Below, one piece after another: positions 1 to 7,479 of a stretch of 14,545 nucleotides of DNA. Below the pieces are notes generated by a model. The model was given only the letters and a program-made list of their open reading frames with translations, searched no databases and was not told the DNA's origin. Positions within the stretch are counted from its first letter, which is position 1; the number at the start of each line of letters is the position of its first letter. The DNA is from JBCBKZ01 sp039026975. GTDB taxonomy: Bacteria; Bacteroidota; Bacteroidia; J057. The stretch lies in contig JBCCLI010000146.1 of assembly GCA_039026975.1 (NCBI GenBank), forward strand, positions 1 through 14,545, read 5' to 3'. The translations under genes were made by a program, and so were the position numbers.

Positions 1-76
1 ATAATCAAATAGTTACTTCTAAAAATCTCAGCTAGAATGAGGCGGAATTATGATGTATGTAGGCGGGCAGGCCGTT

Positions 77-162
77 CCTCCACGGGTTGTGGGAGGCTTG
101 TAGGGATGCATTGGAGGGACAATGCAATGTTGGATACTTTTTTTGCTTTGGAAAAAAGTATC
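77..162. repeat. Cluster of three adjacent inverted repeats (stem-loops)
   Basis: Three stem-loops follow each other in the gap left of the GH3 gene. The first pairs 77-83 with 89-96 (7 bp, one bulged G, loop of 5). The second pairs 107-113 with 120-126 (TGCATTG/CAATGCA, perfect 7 bp, loop of 6). The third pairs 133-143 with 152-162 (GATACTTTTTT/AAAAAAGTATC, perfect 11 bp, loop of 8). No T-tract follows on either strand, so a classical intrinsic terminator is not supported. A plus-strand open frame of 44 codons (37-171) runs through all three stems, but I see no start signal or homology for it. The cluster may be an interspersed repeat, a transposon relic or a structured RNA. The pairing is visible; the role is unknown. 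Confidence 0.55.
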
Positions 163-250
163 TCAGGCTGAAGGCGACGTAACACTATTAATTGATTATC
201 AGTAAATTAACTCATTTAAAGTAGATAAAACCTAAACCGGGAATTGCTGT

Positions 251-271
251 TAATAGTCGAGCATACTATTA
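251..271 (-). other. Weak AT-rich stem-loop after the GH3 gene
   Basis: TAATAGT (251-257) pairs perfectly with ACTATTA (265-271) around a 7-base loop, beginning about 16 bases past the GH3 stop codon. It could stabilise the 3' end of the GH3 message. There is no run of T after it on the minus strand and the stem is AT-rich, so terminator activity is only a guess. Confidence 0.25.
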
Positions 272-287
272 GGACTATCTCTCCTCC

Positions 288-2459
288 TTACTCTTCTTCT
301 CCTATCTCGAAGGTTAGCTTGACCAAGTCCTTTTCATTACTGCTTGTGCCTATATACACCTGATAGGTCATATTCTCCAGTTCCCAAGCTTTGAGCTCAG
401 GATTGTACCATCTCAGGTTTTTAAGGGGAACAGAAAGAGTTACCTCCTTACTTTCTCCAGCTGCCAGGGTAATACGCTGAAAGGCCTTCAACAATTTGTG
501 TTCCCTTTCTACTTGAGAATTATCAAAGCCGATATATAGCTGTACCACTTCATCTCCTGTCCTACTACCTGTGTTGGTAATGAGGGTACTCACTTTTATG
601 GAGTCACTTGTGAGCATCATAGCTTCATTATTCTGTTCAAAAGTGGTGTAAGAAAGGCCAAAGCCAAAGGGAAAAGAAGCCTCGTTTCCATCCTGATCAA
701 GTTTGATATATCCATGATATCGATCATAGGTAACTTCATCCGCAAACCTATCAAATTCGGGGTAGTGGGCTTCATCATGAGCTACAGTAAAGGGAAGCTT
801 TCCTCCCGGATTTACCGCTCCGAAAATGATTTTGGCTATGGCTGTTCCCCCCTCCATTCCAGGGTAGAAAGCATGGATAATGGCCTTTACTTTATCCTTC
901 CATTCTTCTACTAGAATCGCACTTCCACCTATTAATATAGCTACTGAGTTTGGGTTGACTTCTCCTACAGCCTGCAAGAGCTGGCTTTCTTCCTCATGTA
1001 ACCTCAGACTAGCTCTATCTCCCCCTACGGTAGGTCCACCAAATCCTTCAATGAATTCTCCCTCATCATCATGGTCATATCCTACCACAAATATGACTGC
1101 ATCAGCTTCCTGGGCGAGCCGTGCAGCTTCTTCAAGATTATCTCCCATATGATGGGTGAATGCCACTTTATCCCCGTATACCCTCTCCAGGCCTTGCATG
1201 GGAGTGACCACATAAGCAGGATGGACACGGCTGGAGCCATGATCCCCTATATTCTCTGTAACAGCTAGTTTACCTACTACCAGTACCTTTGAGATCTTAT
1301 CAGCATCCAGTGGCAAGGCATTCTGCTCATTTTGCATCAAAACCATGGATTTCTCCGCAGCTTCAAGGGCTAAGTCTATGTGCGCTTGACTCCCAATGAG
1401 GGAAGAAGGATAGGTCTCTACAGGATCAGGCCGGGTTTCAAAGGTCAGTACTGTCCGTGCCATGCGTAAGGCACTTTCGGTTATGACATCTTCAGATACT
1501 TCTCCGGCTTCTACTGCCGCCAATAGATTATCTCCATATTCTTCCACTGATGGCATCTCTACATCTAGTCCGGCATTGGCAGCTTTCTGTGTATCATGTG
1601 TACCAAAAACAAAATCGCTAATGGTGAAGCCCTGAAATCCCCAATCTTCTTTTAGGATGGTTGATAGTATATATTCATTTTCACATAGGTGTTCTCCCCT
1701 GAACTTATTATAGGCACCCATGACGCTTGCCGCCCCTTGATCAATACAAGTCTTGAAATGAGGTAAATACACCTCCCTTAGTACACGTTCGTCTGCTTCC
1801 ACATTAATCTTGAAGCGGGCATTCTCCTGGTTGTTTAAGGCGTAGTGCTTAATACAAGCCATGACATTCTGTGTTTGTACACCTTGCATCAGGGCACTTC
1901 CCATTTGTCCCAGCACATAAGAATCTTCTCCATAGGCTTCCTGGGCGCGTCCACCTGCCGGATGGCGCAAAAGGTTGATACATACACCGCCAAAATAGTT
2001 TCCCTGATTTGCTCGTATTTCCCTACCTATAGCTTCTCCTACACGAAACTCCAAGTCTGGGCTAAAGGTAGCAGCTCTTGCCATGGCTACGGGGAAACAG
2101 GTCGCCTCTCCGCTGACCATTCCTCTAGGTCCATCAAAGAACCTCATGGTAGGAATATTAAGTCGGGAGTTACCACCTGCCTGATAGGCTTGTTGATTAT
2201 ATCTCACCCCATCTCCCACCACTTCCAGGATAAATTTGAGATTACTTTTGAGAATAGGGGACATCATCTGCACTTTTTCTTCCAGGGACATCTGTCCTAC
2301 TAATTCATGGGCTTTTTCTGCAATTTGGGCCTCACTCATTTCTGCTCGGTCCAGGCTGATCAGGTCAGGTTTAGGGTTGGTTTTAAGAATAAAGAAGGCA
2401 CTTATCCCAAGTATAATTATACCCAGAATAGCAAAGAGGATAGTACGTAATATTTTCAT
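288..2459 (-). CDS. Glycoside hydrolase family 3 protein (beta-glucosidase type)
   Basis: A 723-residue GH3 enzyme that should release terminal beta-linked sugars by a retaining mechanism. Residues 5-25 form a hydrophobic helix without a lipobox Cys, so it is either anchored in the inner membrane facing the periplasm or cleaved by signal peptidase I. The (beta/alpha)8 domain spans roughly 45-345: FFDGPRG at 107-113, GGRAQEAYGEDSY at 169-181, the KH of IKHYALNNQ at 204-205, and the nucleophile Asp282 in TISDF, where many GH3 enzymes have SDW. The alpha/beta sandwich domain follows (about 365-605) with an acidic segment at 462-471 that should hold the acid/base Glu, then GGDRASL. A fibronectin-III-like domain ends the protein (about 620-720), which gives the usual three-domain GH3 length. 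Substrate cannot be read from sequence. It is the last of a minus-strand gene series, 107 bases after the MOSC gene. Confidence 0.93.
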   Translation of the reverse strand: MKILRTILFAILGIIILGISAFFILKTNPKPDLISLDRAEMSEAQIAEKAHELVGQMSLEEKVQMMSPILKSNLKFILEVVGDGVRYNQQAYQAGGNSRLNIPTMRFFDGPRGMVSGEATCFPVAMARAATFSPDLEFRVGEAIGREIRANQGNYFGGVCINLLRHPAGGRAQEAYGEDSYVLGQMGSALMQGVQTQNVMACIKHYALNNQENARFKINVEADERVLREVYLPHFKTCIDQGAASVMGAYNKFRGEHLCENEYILSTILKEDWGFQGFTISDFVFGTHDTQKAANAGLDVEMPSVEEYGDNLLAAVEAGEVSEDVITESALRMARTVLTFETRPDPVETYPSSLIGSQAHIDLALEAAEKSMVLMQNEQNALPLDADKISKVLVVGKLAVTENIGDHGSSRVHPAYVVTPMQGLERVYGDKVAFTHHMGDNLEEAARLAQEADAVIFVVGYDHDDEGEFIEGFGGPTVGGDRASLRLHEEESQLLQAVGEVNPNSVAILIGGSAILVEEWKDKVKAIIHAFYPGMEGGTAIAKIIFGAVNPGGKLPFTVAHDEAHYPEFDRFADEVTYDRYHGYIKLDQDGNEASFPFGFGLSYTTFEQNNEAMMLTSDSIKVSTLITNTGSRTGDEVVQLYIGFDNSQVEREHKLLKAFQRITLAAGESKEVTLSVPLKNLRWYNPELKAWELENMTYQVYIGTSSNEKDLVKLTFEIGEEE

Positions 2460-2566
2460 TAGGTGTGGGTAAGTCGTTTAGTAGATAAGAGTCTCAAGGA
2501 TAGCGTGAGTACCTAAGATTCTCATGACTAAATACGACCTTGCAGATGGGGAAATCTATGTACCTT

Positions 2567-3112
2567 TCACACCCGCTCAAGCTTCACAAACTCTCCTTCA
2601 GGTAATTCTATCTGTATCTCGTCTCCCACCTTTATTTCTCCGCCTTCTAGTACTATGCCCATGATGCCGGACTTACGTACGAGCTCTCCATTTTCATCCC
2701 TGTCAAGGACGGCTTTCAAGAGTCCTTCCTGAATACCGTTCAGTTGATTGCAGGGGTTTCTCAGTCCAGTAACCTGAATCTTAGCAGTGGCACCTATGGA
2801 AAGGATAGTATCTCTGGGTAAGCCCAATAGATCGATACCTCGGGTGGTGATATTTTCCCCTATTTGGCCAGGTTTTACTTTGAAGCCTTTCTCAGCTAAT
2901 TCATCAAACAGCTCTGCGTGAATGAGGTGTACTTGTCTCAGATTAGGCTGGGTGGGATCTTTCCTGACTCTTGACCTGTGTTTGACCGTTTTGCCCATAT
3001 GGGCGTCTCCTTCTACGCCTAATCCCTTGAGAAGATTGAAGCTTTCACAATTGTACTTGCTGAAGGTATGGGTTTGGCTAATACTCAGTGCGATTACGGT
3101 AGGTTTGCTCAT
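2567..3112 (-). CDS. MOSC domain-containing protein
   Basis: A 181-residue stand-alone MOSC protein, related to the C-terminal domain of molybdenum cofactor sulfurases and to the YiiM group. Typical marks are GVEGDAH at 32-38, RQVHLIHAELFDEL at 59-72, KPGQIGENITT at 80-90, and the conserved Cys121 in TGLRNPCNQLN, which in this family is thought to carry sulfur or bind the cofactor. No signal peptide is seen, so it should be cytoplasmic. The start is the ATG giving MSKPTVIALS, which matches the normal family N-terminus. This start lies inside the preceding gene, whose stop is 35 bases downstream of it, so the two genes overlap in different frames and are probably translationally coupled. The target molecule is unknown; no other molybdopterin gene is present in the window. 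Confidence 0.9.
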   Translation of the reverse strand: MSKPTVIALSISQTHTFSKYNCESFNLLKGLGVEGDAHMGKTVKHRSRVRKDPTQPNLRQVHLIHAELFDELAEKGFKVKPGQIGENITTRGIDLLGLPRDTILSIGATAKIQVTGLRNPCNQLNGIQEGLLKAVLDRDENGELVRKSGIMGIVLEGGEIKVGDEIQIELPEGEFVKLERV

Positions 3113-3506
3113 GTATTCTTAACAATTTTTTTAAGCTATCAGTAGCTTGGGTTTGGTAAAGAGGTTTTATCCAGCCTCCGGGGGAGGGTTCATTTAAGAT
3201 TCCGTATCTGATTTCTGAGACAAAGCTAAACCAGATAATATCCGATCCCCAATTATAGATTACACCAAAATTCTTTTGGCCGATAAGTTTTCCTACAAAA
3301 TCAGGCGTTGCCCCAGGAGTTCTTTCTGATTCTATTTCAAATACAAGGCTTTCCCAGTAAGCAATTTCTTCAGTTCTTAGCCTAACAGTGTCTCCTCTCA
3401 TAGGAGAAATATAATTAATAGGAGGGAGGTCAGTAGCTTTCAATTTCTTAGGGGGTAGCTTTATTCCCAATAAGAGAGTTACACCTATCAAAAGAGCAAG
3501 GAGCAA
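3078..3506 (-). CDS. Small membrane-anchored protein of unknown function
   Basis: I do not recognise this protein. The listed start is the first conventional start codon in the frame, a TTG, giving 142 residues that begin in the middle of a hydrophobic stretch (LLALLIGVTLLLGI). No ATG precedes it before the in-frame TAA at 3540-3542. The eleven codons between that stop and the TTG encode a basic lead-in (IRFKLKN) that would complete a normal signal-anchor, so translation may begin at one of two ATT codons (3537-3539 or 3534-3536). The remainder is soluble and presumably periplasmic, rich in aromatic residues (NWGSDIIWFSF at 85-95), with no Cys. Only about 11 bases separate the DUF2071 stop from the likely true start, and the gene overlaps the MOSC gene by 35 bases, so an operon is likely. 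Confidence 0.7.
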   Translation of the reverse strand: MLLALLIGVTLLLGIKLPPKKLKATDLPPINYISPMRGDTVRLRTEEIAYWESLVFEIESERTPGATPDFVGKLIGQKNFGVIYNWGSDIIWFSFVSEIRYGILNEPSPGGWIKPLYQTQATDSLKKLLRIHEQTYRNRTEY

Positions 3507-3550
3507 TGCGAGTATGTTTTTTAGCTTAAATCTAATAATTTAGGGTGAGA

Positions 3551-4267
3551 TTAAGATAATGTAGCCATTCCCCTCCATTCATGTTGTATATCTTTCATCA
3601 GTAAAGCATGATCAAACTGGACAGATCCTTCAGGAAAGCGGGTTTTATCCTCAAAGAAGCTGGAATGTACTTCTTGGACAGTGAGCGGAGAGACTTTCCA
3701 GTTTTGGGTTCTTAGCTCAAGCCCATCAAACTCTCTACTTTTTTGGGTAGGAGAATATCCCATAGACCCTTTTTCAAAAAATGAGGAGGCGCAGCCTAAG
3801 TCATCAAATATGCTCCTCTCTGGCCATTGAATACTATCCTGTGCCTTGATAAAGAGGTAGGTGTCATCTTCACTAGTGAAGGCAACTTCATAGCTCCCTT
3901 CTTTTTCTACCACCCTAAAGTCAGCTAGATGATGAACGCCAGGAAAGATGTTTCCCCCTGCCAAGGCGTTTAACTTAGAGGAAGTATCCCGCCTTGGGAT
4001 GTACACTCCTTCACGTAGCTGTCCATTTTCTGTCCACTCTACCGCTATTCTGTGCGCTCCATTCTCTGAGGAAATACCTATTGACTTTGGTAATCCTTTA
4101 GGTCTAATATGTTTCAGACGAATGAGGCAAATACCTGCTACCCCCTGACCATTTACCAACTTAGGTCGGAAAGGGGCTGGTAGATATTGGGCTAAGATGT
4201 CCCTGTCTACTGTATAGTTGATTAAGATTCTCCTATCTATAATGCCGGAAATAGTTGGGATTCTCAT
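3551..4267 (-). CDS. DUF2071 family protein (acetoacetate decarboxylase-like fold)
   Basis: A 238-residue protein that I assign to the DUF2071/COG3361 group, which belongs to the acetoacetate decarboxylase superfamily fold. Supporting marks are the N-terminal pattern VDRDILAQYLPAPFRPKL (20-37), the middle GVYIPRRDTSSKLNALAG (87-104) with its paired Arg and Asp, and the late QEVHSSFFED stretch. There is no signal peptide or membrane segment, so it should be cytoplasmic. The family has no established general function, and I cannot point to a Schiff-base Lys that would make it a decarboxylase. The start MRIPTISGIIDRR is an ATG and fits the family. It leads a tight three-gene group with the small membrane-anchored protein and the MOSC protein. 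Confidence 0.7.
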   Translation of the reverse strand: MRIPTISGIIDRRILINYTVDRDILAQYLPAPFRPKLVNGQGVAGICLIRLKHIRPKGLPKSIGISSENGAHRIAVEWTENGQLREGVYIPRRDTSSKLNALAGGNIFPGVHHLADFRVVEKEGSYEVAFTSEDDTYLFIKAQDSIQWPERSIFDDLGCASSFFEKGSMGYSPTQKSREFDGLELRTQNWKVSPLTVQEVHSSFFEDKTRFPEGSVQFDHALLMKDIQHEWRGMATLS

Positions 4268-4484
4268 ACCCTTAACTTGATTGATAAATGTACTATGTCC
4301 CTATATAGGTAAATACGTTTTCTTTGGAGGGAAGTTAGTACAAACTATCACCTGATTTTGACATGGCTTTAAGCTAACATTGTAGGAACTACTAACTATG
4401 AGGAACGTAAACATCTTAGCTAAATCTTCCTGGCATGGGGATGGGTTAATAGTCAAGCCTACTCCTAAGTGTGTGTATACCTTG

Positions 4485-4907
4485 CTAAAAGGCATAAACT
4501 GCTGCAACCACAAGGTTGGCTATCATCAACACAAAATCAGTAACAAAAATGAAGAGCATTCTCCCTTTAACCTGCCAGACGCCTTTCCCTTTGCGGTTTT
4601 GAAGGGCAATGAAAACATTAGGGAGAAATTGCGATCCATGTGCTATGGCAAATGCCAAGCATAGAAAAATTCTCTGACCTACTTCCGGGAAAACGCTAGG
4701 GTAAACCAAAACAAGTATGTTCAATATGCAGAAGGCAAAGTTGAAGCCACCTACAAACTTTCCTGACTCAGCCAGCATATCAAAGACCGGGGTATCTCGC
4801 TCTTCCCTGGGCACGAGTGTCTTTGCGAATACTTTGTTACGGATCCAGAACGCATGGAACCCCATGGCAAACCAGATAGCGTTTAATAGGATAATAATTT
4901 CAAACAT
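4485..4907 (-). CDS. Four-helix membrane protein of unknown function
   Basis: A 140-residue integral membrane protein with four predicted helices at about 3-22, 50-69, 79-101 and 116-138. A charged loop (NKVFAKTLVPREERD, 24-38) separates helices 1 and 2, and a basic loop (LQNRKGKGVWQVKGR, 102-116) separates 3 and 4. By the positive-inside rule both loops should face the cytoplasm, which is compatible with both ends being outside. Helix 2 begins with GGFNFAF, and His and Gln occur in AIAHGSQFLPN (87-97), which could matter for function. I do not recognise the family. It lies 217 bases upstream of the DUF2071 gene, far enough that it may have its own transcript. The start is an ATG just before the first helix. 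Confidence 0.75.
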   Translation of the reverse strand: MFEIIILLNAIWFAMGFHAFWIRNKVFAKTLVPREERDTPVFDMLAESGKFVGGFNFAFCILNILVLVYPSVFPEVGQRIFLCLAFAIAHGSQFLPNVFIALQNRKGKGVWQVKGRMLFIFVTDFVLMIANLVVAAVYAF

Positions 4908-5024
4908 AGTAGTGTAGTTAGGCTTTCTCTAGGGCACGACTCTTAGTAAGTAGTTTTGAGGTAAAGTGTAAGAAGGAGTCATGGGGTATCAAAATTTTAC
5001 TTCATGTCTCCTTTGGTGTTTGAG

Positions 5025-5438
5025 TTAGTTTGAAAGCTTTATATAACTTTCTGCCGTCATAACAGGGAGTTGTGCTTGCTTATAATCGCTAATATTCCTC
5101 GTTAGAATAACTGAACATCCTACTTCTAGGGCAGTAAAATGCTGAATAGCATCTTCAAAATCTTTGAAAGAAGAGGCGAGCGCCAGATCTATTACTTTAT
5201 CGCCCACGCTGACTACTTTTACCAGGACCTTGAAAGTTTTGAGAATCTGGCGAGCTTTCCCTTTTCCCAACTGCCTGCCCAAAATGTAGTGTACATGTGA
5301 GAAGGTAAGGGAAGAAACATAGAGGGTTACCTTTCCTTCATCACTTAGCTGGAAGACCTGATCTGCAAATGGATGGAATGGTTTTCTTTGAGCCAGAAAG
5401 TCCAAGACTATATCTGCATCTAGAAATATGTTATCCAT
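5025..5438 (-). CDS. PIN-domain toxin (putative ribonuclease of a type II toxin-antitoxin pair)
   Basis: A 137-residue PIN-fold protein, the usual size for VapC-like toxins, which are Mg-dependent RNases. Counted from the ATG chosen here, the acidic residues are Asp7, Asp9 and Asp13 in LDADIVLDFL, then Asp93, Glu95 and Asp96 in KDFEDAIQ, and TRNISDY near 113-119. The DFEDA form is typical of the PIN_3-type Bacteroidota branch. The ATG at 5438-5436 shares its first base with the antitoxin stop (TGATG), a classic translational coupling arrangement. A GTG one codon earlier (5441-5439) is an alternative start. The pair sits among unrelated metabolic genes, as expected for a mobile toxin-antitoxin module. 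RNA target unknown. Confidence 0.88.
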   Translation of the reverse strand: MDNIFLDADIVLDFLAQRKPFHPFADQVFQLSDEGKVTLYVSSLTFSHVHYILGRQLGKGKARQILKTFKVLVKVVSVGDKVIDLALASSFKDFEDAIQHFTALEVGCSVILTRNISDYKQAQLPVMTAESYIKLSN

Positions 5439-5680
5439 CACTTATACTTTTCTGATAGATAATCTGCGTAATCCTCCTTAAGATTATATTCGCTTTCTAG
5501 CTCTATGACTCCTGAGAGGCTTTTTACAAGTGGAGATAGTTCCGGTTGTTGGTCATCTGAAACCAGTTTACTCAGGATAGTTTCCACCAATTTTGACAAA
5601 CTGGTATTTTGCGCCTGTGCATATTCTTTCGCCTGTTCTATGACTTCTTTATTCAGCTGTAGGGTAAGTTTAGTATTCAT
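5438..5680 (-). CDS. DUF6364-type ribbon-helix-helix antitoxin
   Basis: An 80-residue protein whose first 40 residues (KLTLQLNKEVIEQAKEYA, then NTSLSKLVETILSKL) match the beta strand, helix, turn, helix pattern of small ribbon-helix-helix antitoxins of the DUF6364 group. The N-terminal strand should dimerise and bind DNA. The acidic, flexible tail (VIELESEYNLKEDYADYLSEKYK) is the part expected to wrap around and block the PIN toxin encoded immediately downstream. It is the first gene of the pair, as usual for antitoxins that autoregulate. A palindromic site begins 9 bases upstream of its ATG and is the probable operator for this protein or the toxin-antitoxin complex. Confidence 0.88.
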   Translation of the reverse strand: MNTKLTLQLNKEVIEQAKEYAQAQNTSLSKLVETILSKLVSDDQQPELSPLVKSLSGVIELESEYNLKEDYADYLSEKYK

Positions 5681-5689
5681 AAGAAATAA

Positions 5690-5720
5690 TTACGTATGAA
5701 TTTACGAATTACATACGTAA
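5690..5720. promoter_or_regulatory. Palindromic operator of the toxin-antitoxin pair
   Basis: TTACGTATG (5690-5698) and CATACGTAA (5712-5720) form a perfect 9-bp inverted repeat around a 13-base spacer. Each arm contains the self-complementary core TACGTA; the two cores are 23 bp apart, about two helical turns. A further partial copy, TTACGAA, sits in the spacer (5702-5708). The site lies 9 bases upstream of the antitoxin start, where ribbon-helix-helix antitoxins normally bind to repress their own operon. The symmetry is seen directly; the binding is inferred from position and family. Confidence 0.7.
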
Positions 5721-5745
5721 AAGTTGAAATATATTTAGAAACCTT

Positions 5746-5769
5746 CTTTGCGTCTCTGCGACTTTGCGT
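5746..5769. repeat. Three-unit 8-bp tandem repeat (TGCG motif)
   Basis: CTTTGCGT (5746-5753), CTCTGCGA (5754-5761) and CTTTGCGT (5762-5769) are tandem 8-bp units, each with TGCG at the same phase, followed by GAAA. It fills the short gap between the GH20 stop and the toxin-antitoxin control region. I recall similar strings recurring between genes in Bacteroidota and other bacterial genomes, but have no search to show it. The role is unknown; no hairpin is formed. Confidence 0.6.
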
Positions 5770-5778
5770 GAAACAAAC

Positions 5779-7320
5779 TCACATCCTTGCCGCAAAATTA
5801 TGTCCTACCAATAGGCTATCCTGCCTATCATCATCTATGAGTAGGGAGAGTTTTTGATCCAGGGCATCCATTCTTTTCATCAACTCCTCATAAGAGATCC
5901 CCTGATCGGTATTCCAAATTCTTTCGGAAAAGGCTGGTACCCGCTTTCTCAGGCTTGGGATTTCAGCCTCTTCTGGCTGTTCCCAGGCACACATTTGAGC
6001 ACCTATTACTTGAGGGGTTTCTTCTAGCTGAATAGGTTCAAAGGAAGGAGCCTGATCCCACCAGTTTTCCCACCGCCACATATTCCATTCATAGATGGTT
6101 TTGGGTTCCCATTTCTTTTTGTTTACTACATAGAGGGGTTTCCAGGAAGTATTCACTACCGTATACCCATCTGCTACCAACTCATTGGGGAGATAACGGT
6201 TAGTTTCAAACTCAAAGACCAGCATGTCTTTGGGAATCTGAACCTCTCCCTCTTTAGTGAAGCCTTCCCATATACAAGTCTGCTTGCCATGTTTCTTGAC
6301 AATTTCATTCATCCTAACCAGAAAGTGTCGGTAAATTTCATGTGGATCTTCTCCTAACCCATGTTCCTTCACGTAAGCTTGCACAAAGGGATCTTGTCCC
6401 ACCGATCTTAGCAGCGCTTCATCACCACCTATATGGAAATAGGGAGCTGCCTGAAATACTTCTGCCAATTCTCCTATCAGAATATCCAGGGCTTCATAGG
6501 CGGCTTCCTTCCCCATATTGATGATGTAGGGATTCTCAGAAGTATCTGCCAAGGCAAAGATCTCCGGATACATTCTCACCAAAGGACTGGAATGGCCGGG
6601 AACATCTATTTCTGGAATGATGGTAATTCCCCTTTCCTGAGAATAAGCCTCCAGTTCTACTAATTCTTCAAAGCTGTAATGTCTGTTAGGAGTGGACAGT
6701 TTAGGGTAGGCTTTGGAAGGAAGGGTGTAGGACTGGTAATCTGTGAAGTGAAGCTGCACATAATTCAGCTTATAGAAGGCGGCCAGGTCTATCAGTTTTT
6801 TGACCGTACTCAACTCATGCCATTTTCTGGCCAGATCTATCATCAGTCCACGGTAAGTAGCATCAGCCTGGTCTTTCATGCTCAGAACCGGAAAAACGAG
6901 CTTTCCTTCCTTTTCCATGACAAGTTGAAGCAGACTGGTTTTGGCTTTAGTAAGCGCCTGGTAGCTTCCTCCTTTTACATGGACAGTCCCTTGTATATCA
7001 ATATGGAATTCTTCATTAGCCAGTTCTGGATCTATTTCCAATACTATATCTGCTTCCTGACTCTTAGTAGGCGTAATCTCAGGGTTAACAGAGGTGAGGA
7101 GTCTAAGTTCTTCTCCTAATAGTTCCAGCAACGGATAGACTTCCTCATGAGGAGAGAATAGCTTGCTGGCAGCCGTTAGCACTACTTCCTTTTGCTGAAG
7201 CTGAATTTCTTTAGGGTGGGGGAGTAAATAGATATCATTTTCTGCTTTTTGTAAAACTGTGCTATGATCACATGAGAATAGCATGAAGACCGTAATGAGG
7301 GGAAGAATATAGTTTTTCAT
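5779..7320 (-). CDS. GH20 beta-N-acetylhexosaminidase, lipoprotein
   Basis: A 513-residue enzyme expected to remove terminal beta-linked GlcNAc or GalNAc by substrate-assisted catalysis. Residues 1-17 are a lipoprotein signal peptide with lipobox LFSC, Cys17 being the lipidated residue. Residues about 30-152 resemble the GH20b domain, including VHVKGGSYQALTKAKTSLLQL at 113-133 (written in part). The catalytic barrel begins with TYRGLMIDLARKW (155-167), then EIDVPGHSSP (237-246) and the paired catalytic residues Asp300-Glu301 in FHIGGDEALL. A Trp-rich stretch near 404-421 and CAWEQPEE near 444-451 are likely sugar-binding walls. The usual HLTDDQ-like loop is replaced by HFTDYQSY (191-198), so specificity may differ. 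It is the first gene of the long minus-strand series and diverges from the small gene at 7480. Confidence 0.9.
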   Translation of the reverse strand: MKNYILPLITVFMLFSCDHSTVLQKAENDIYLLPHPKEIQLQQKEVVLTAASKLFSPHEEVYPLLELLGEELRLLTSVNPEITPTKSQEADIVLEIDPELANEEFHIDIQGTVHVKGGSYQALTKAKTSLLQLVMEKEGKLVFPVLSMKDQADATYRGLMIDLARKWHELSTVKKLIDLAAFYKLNYVQLHFTDYQSYTLPSKAYPKLSTPNRHYSFEELVELEAYSQERGITIIPEIDVPGHSSPLVRMYPEIFALADTSENPYIINMGKEAAYEALDILIGELAEVFQAAPYFHIGGDEALLRSVGQDPFVQAYVKEHGLGEDPHEIYRHFLVRMNEIVKKHGKQTCIWEGFTKEGEVQIPKDMLVFEFETNRYLPNELVADGYTVVNTSWKPLYVVNKKKWEPKTIYEWNMWRWENWWDQAPSFEPIQLEETPQVIGAQMCAWEQPEEAEIPSLRKRVPAFSERIWNTDQGISYEELMKRMDALDQKLSLLIDDDRQDSLLVGHNFAARM

Positions 7321-7479
7321 CTAAGAATTTATCAAATAAAGGGATTAAACTAATAGGTAATCAACGCATTCCATGGCAATGATATCATCTCTTTTCAATG
7401 GCTAAGCATAAATGTTCTCTGAACCTCCATGCAGCCTAAGAGAATTGTTTATCTTACTTTTCCTAACTACTCGCCAACT

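Noticed and set aside
1845..2303. 152-residue plus-strand frame inside the GH3 gene
   Set aside because: It is antisense to conserved GH3 catalytic sequence; the GH3 motifs prove the minus-strand reading.
4301..4513. 70-residue open frame on the minus strand
   Set aside because: It overlaps the end of the four-helix membrane protein gene, has no domain, helix or family-like pattern, and looks like chance.
6679..7119. 146-residue plus-strand frame inside the GH20 gene
   Set aside because: It is the complement of GH20 coding sequence and shows no plausible domain.
288..7320. Polysaccharide utilisation locus including GH3 and GH20
   Set aside because: No SusC/SusD pair, no hybrid two-component or sigma/anti-sigma regulator, and unrelated genes lie between the two glycosidases.
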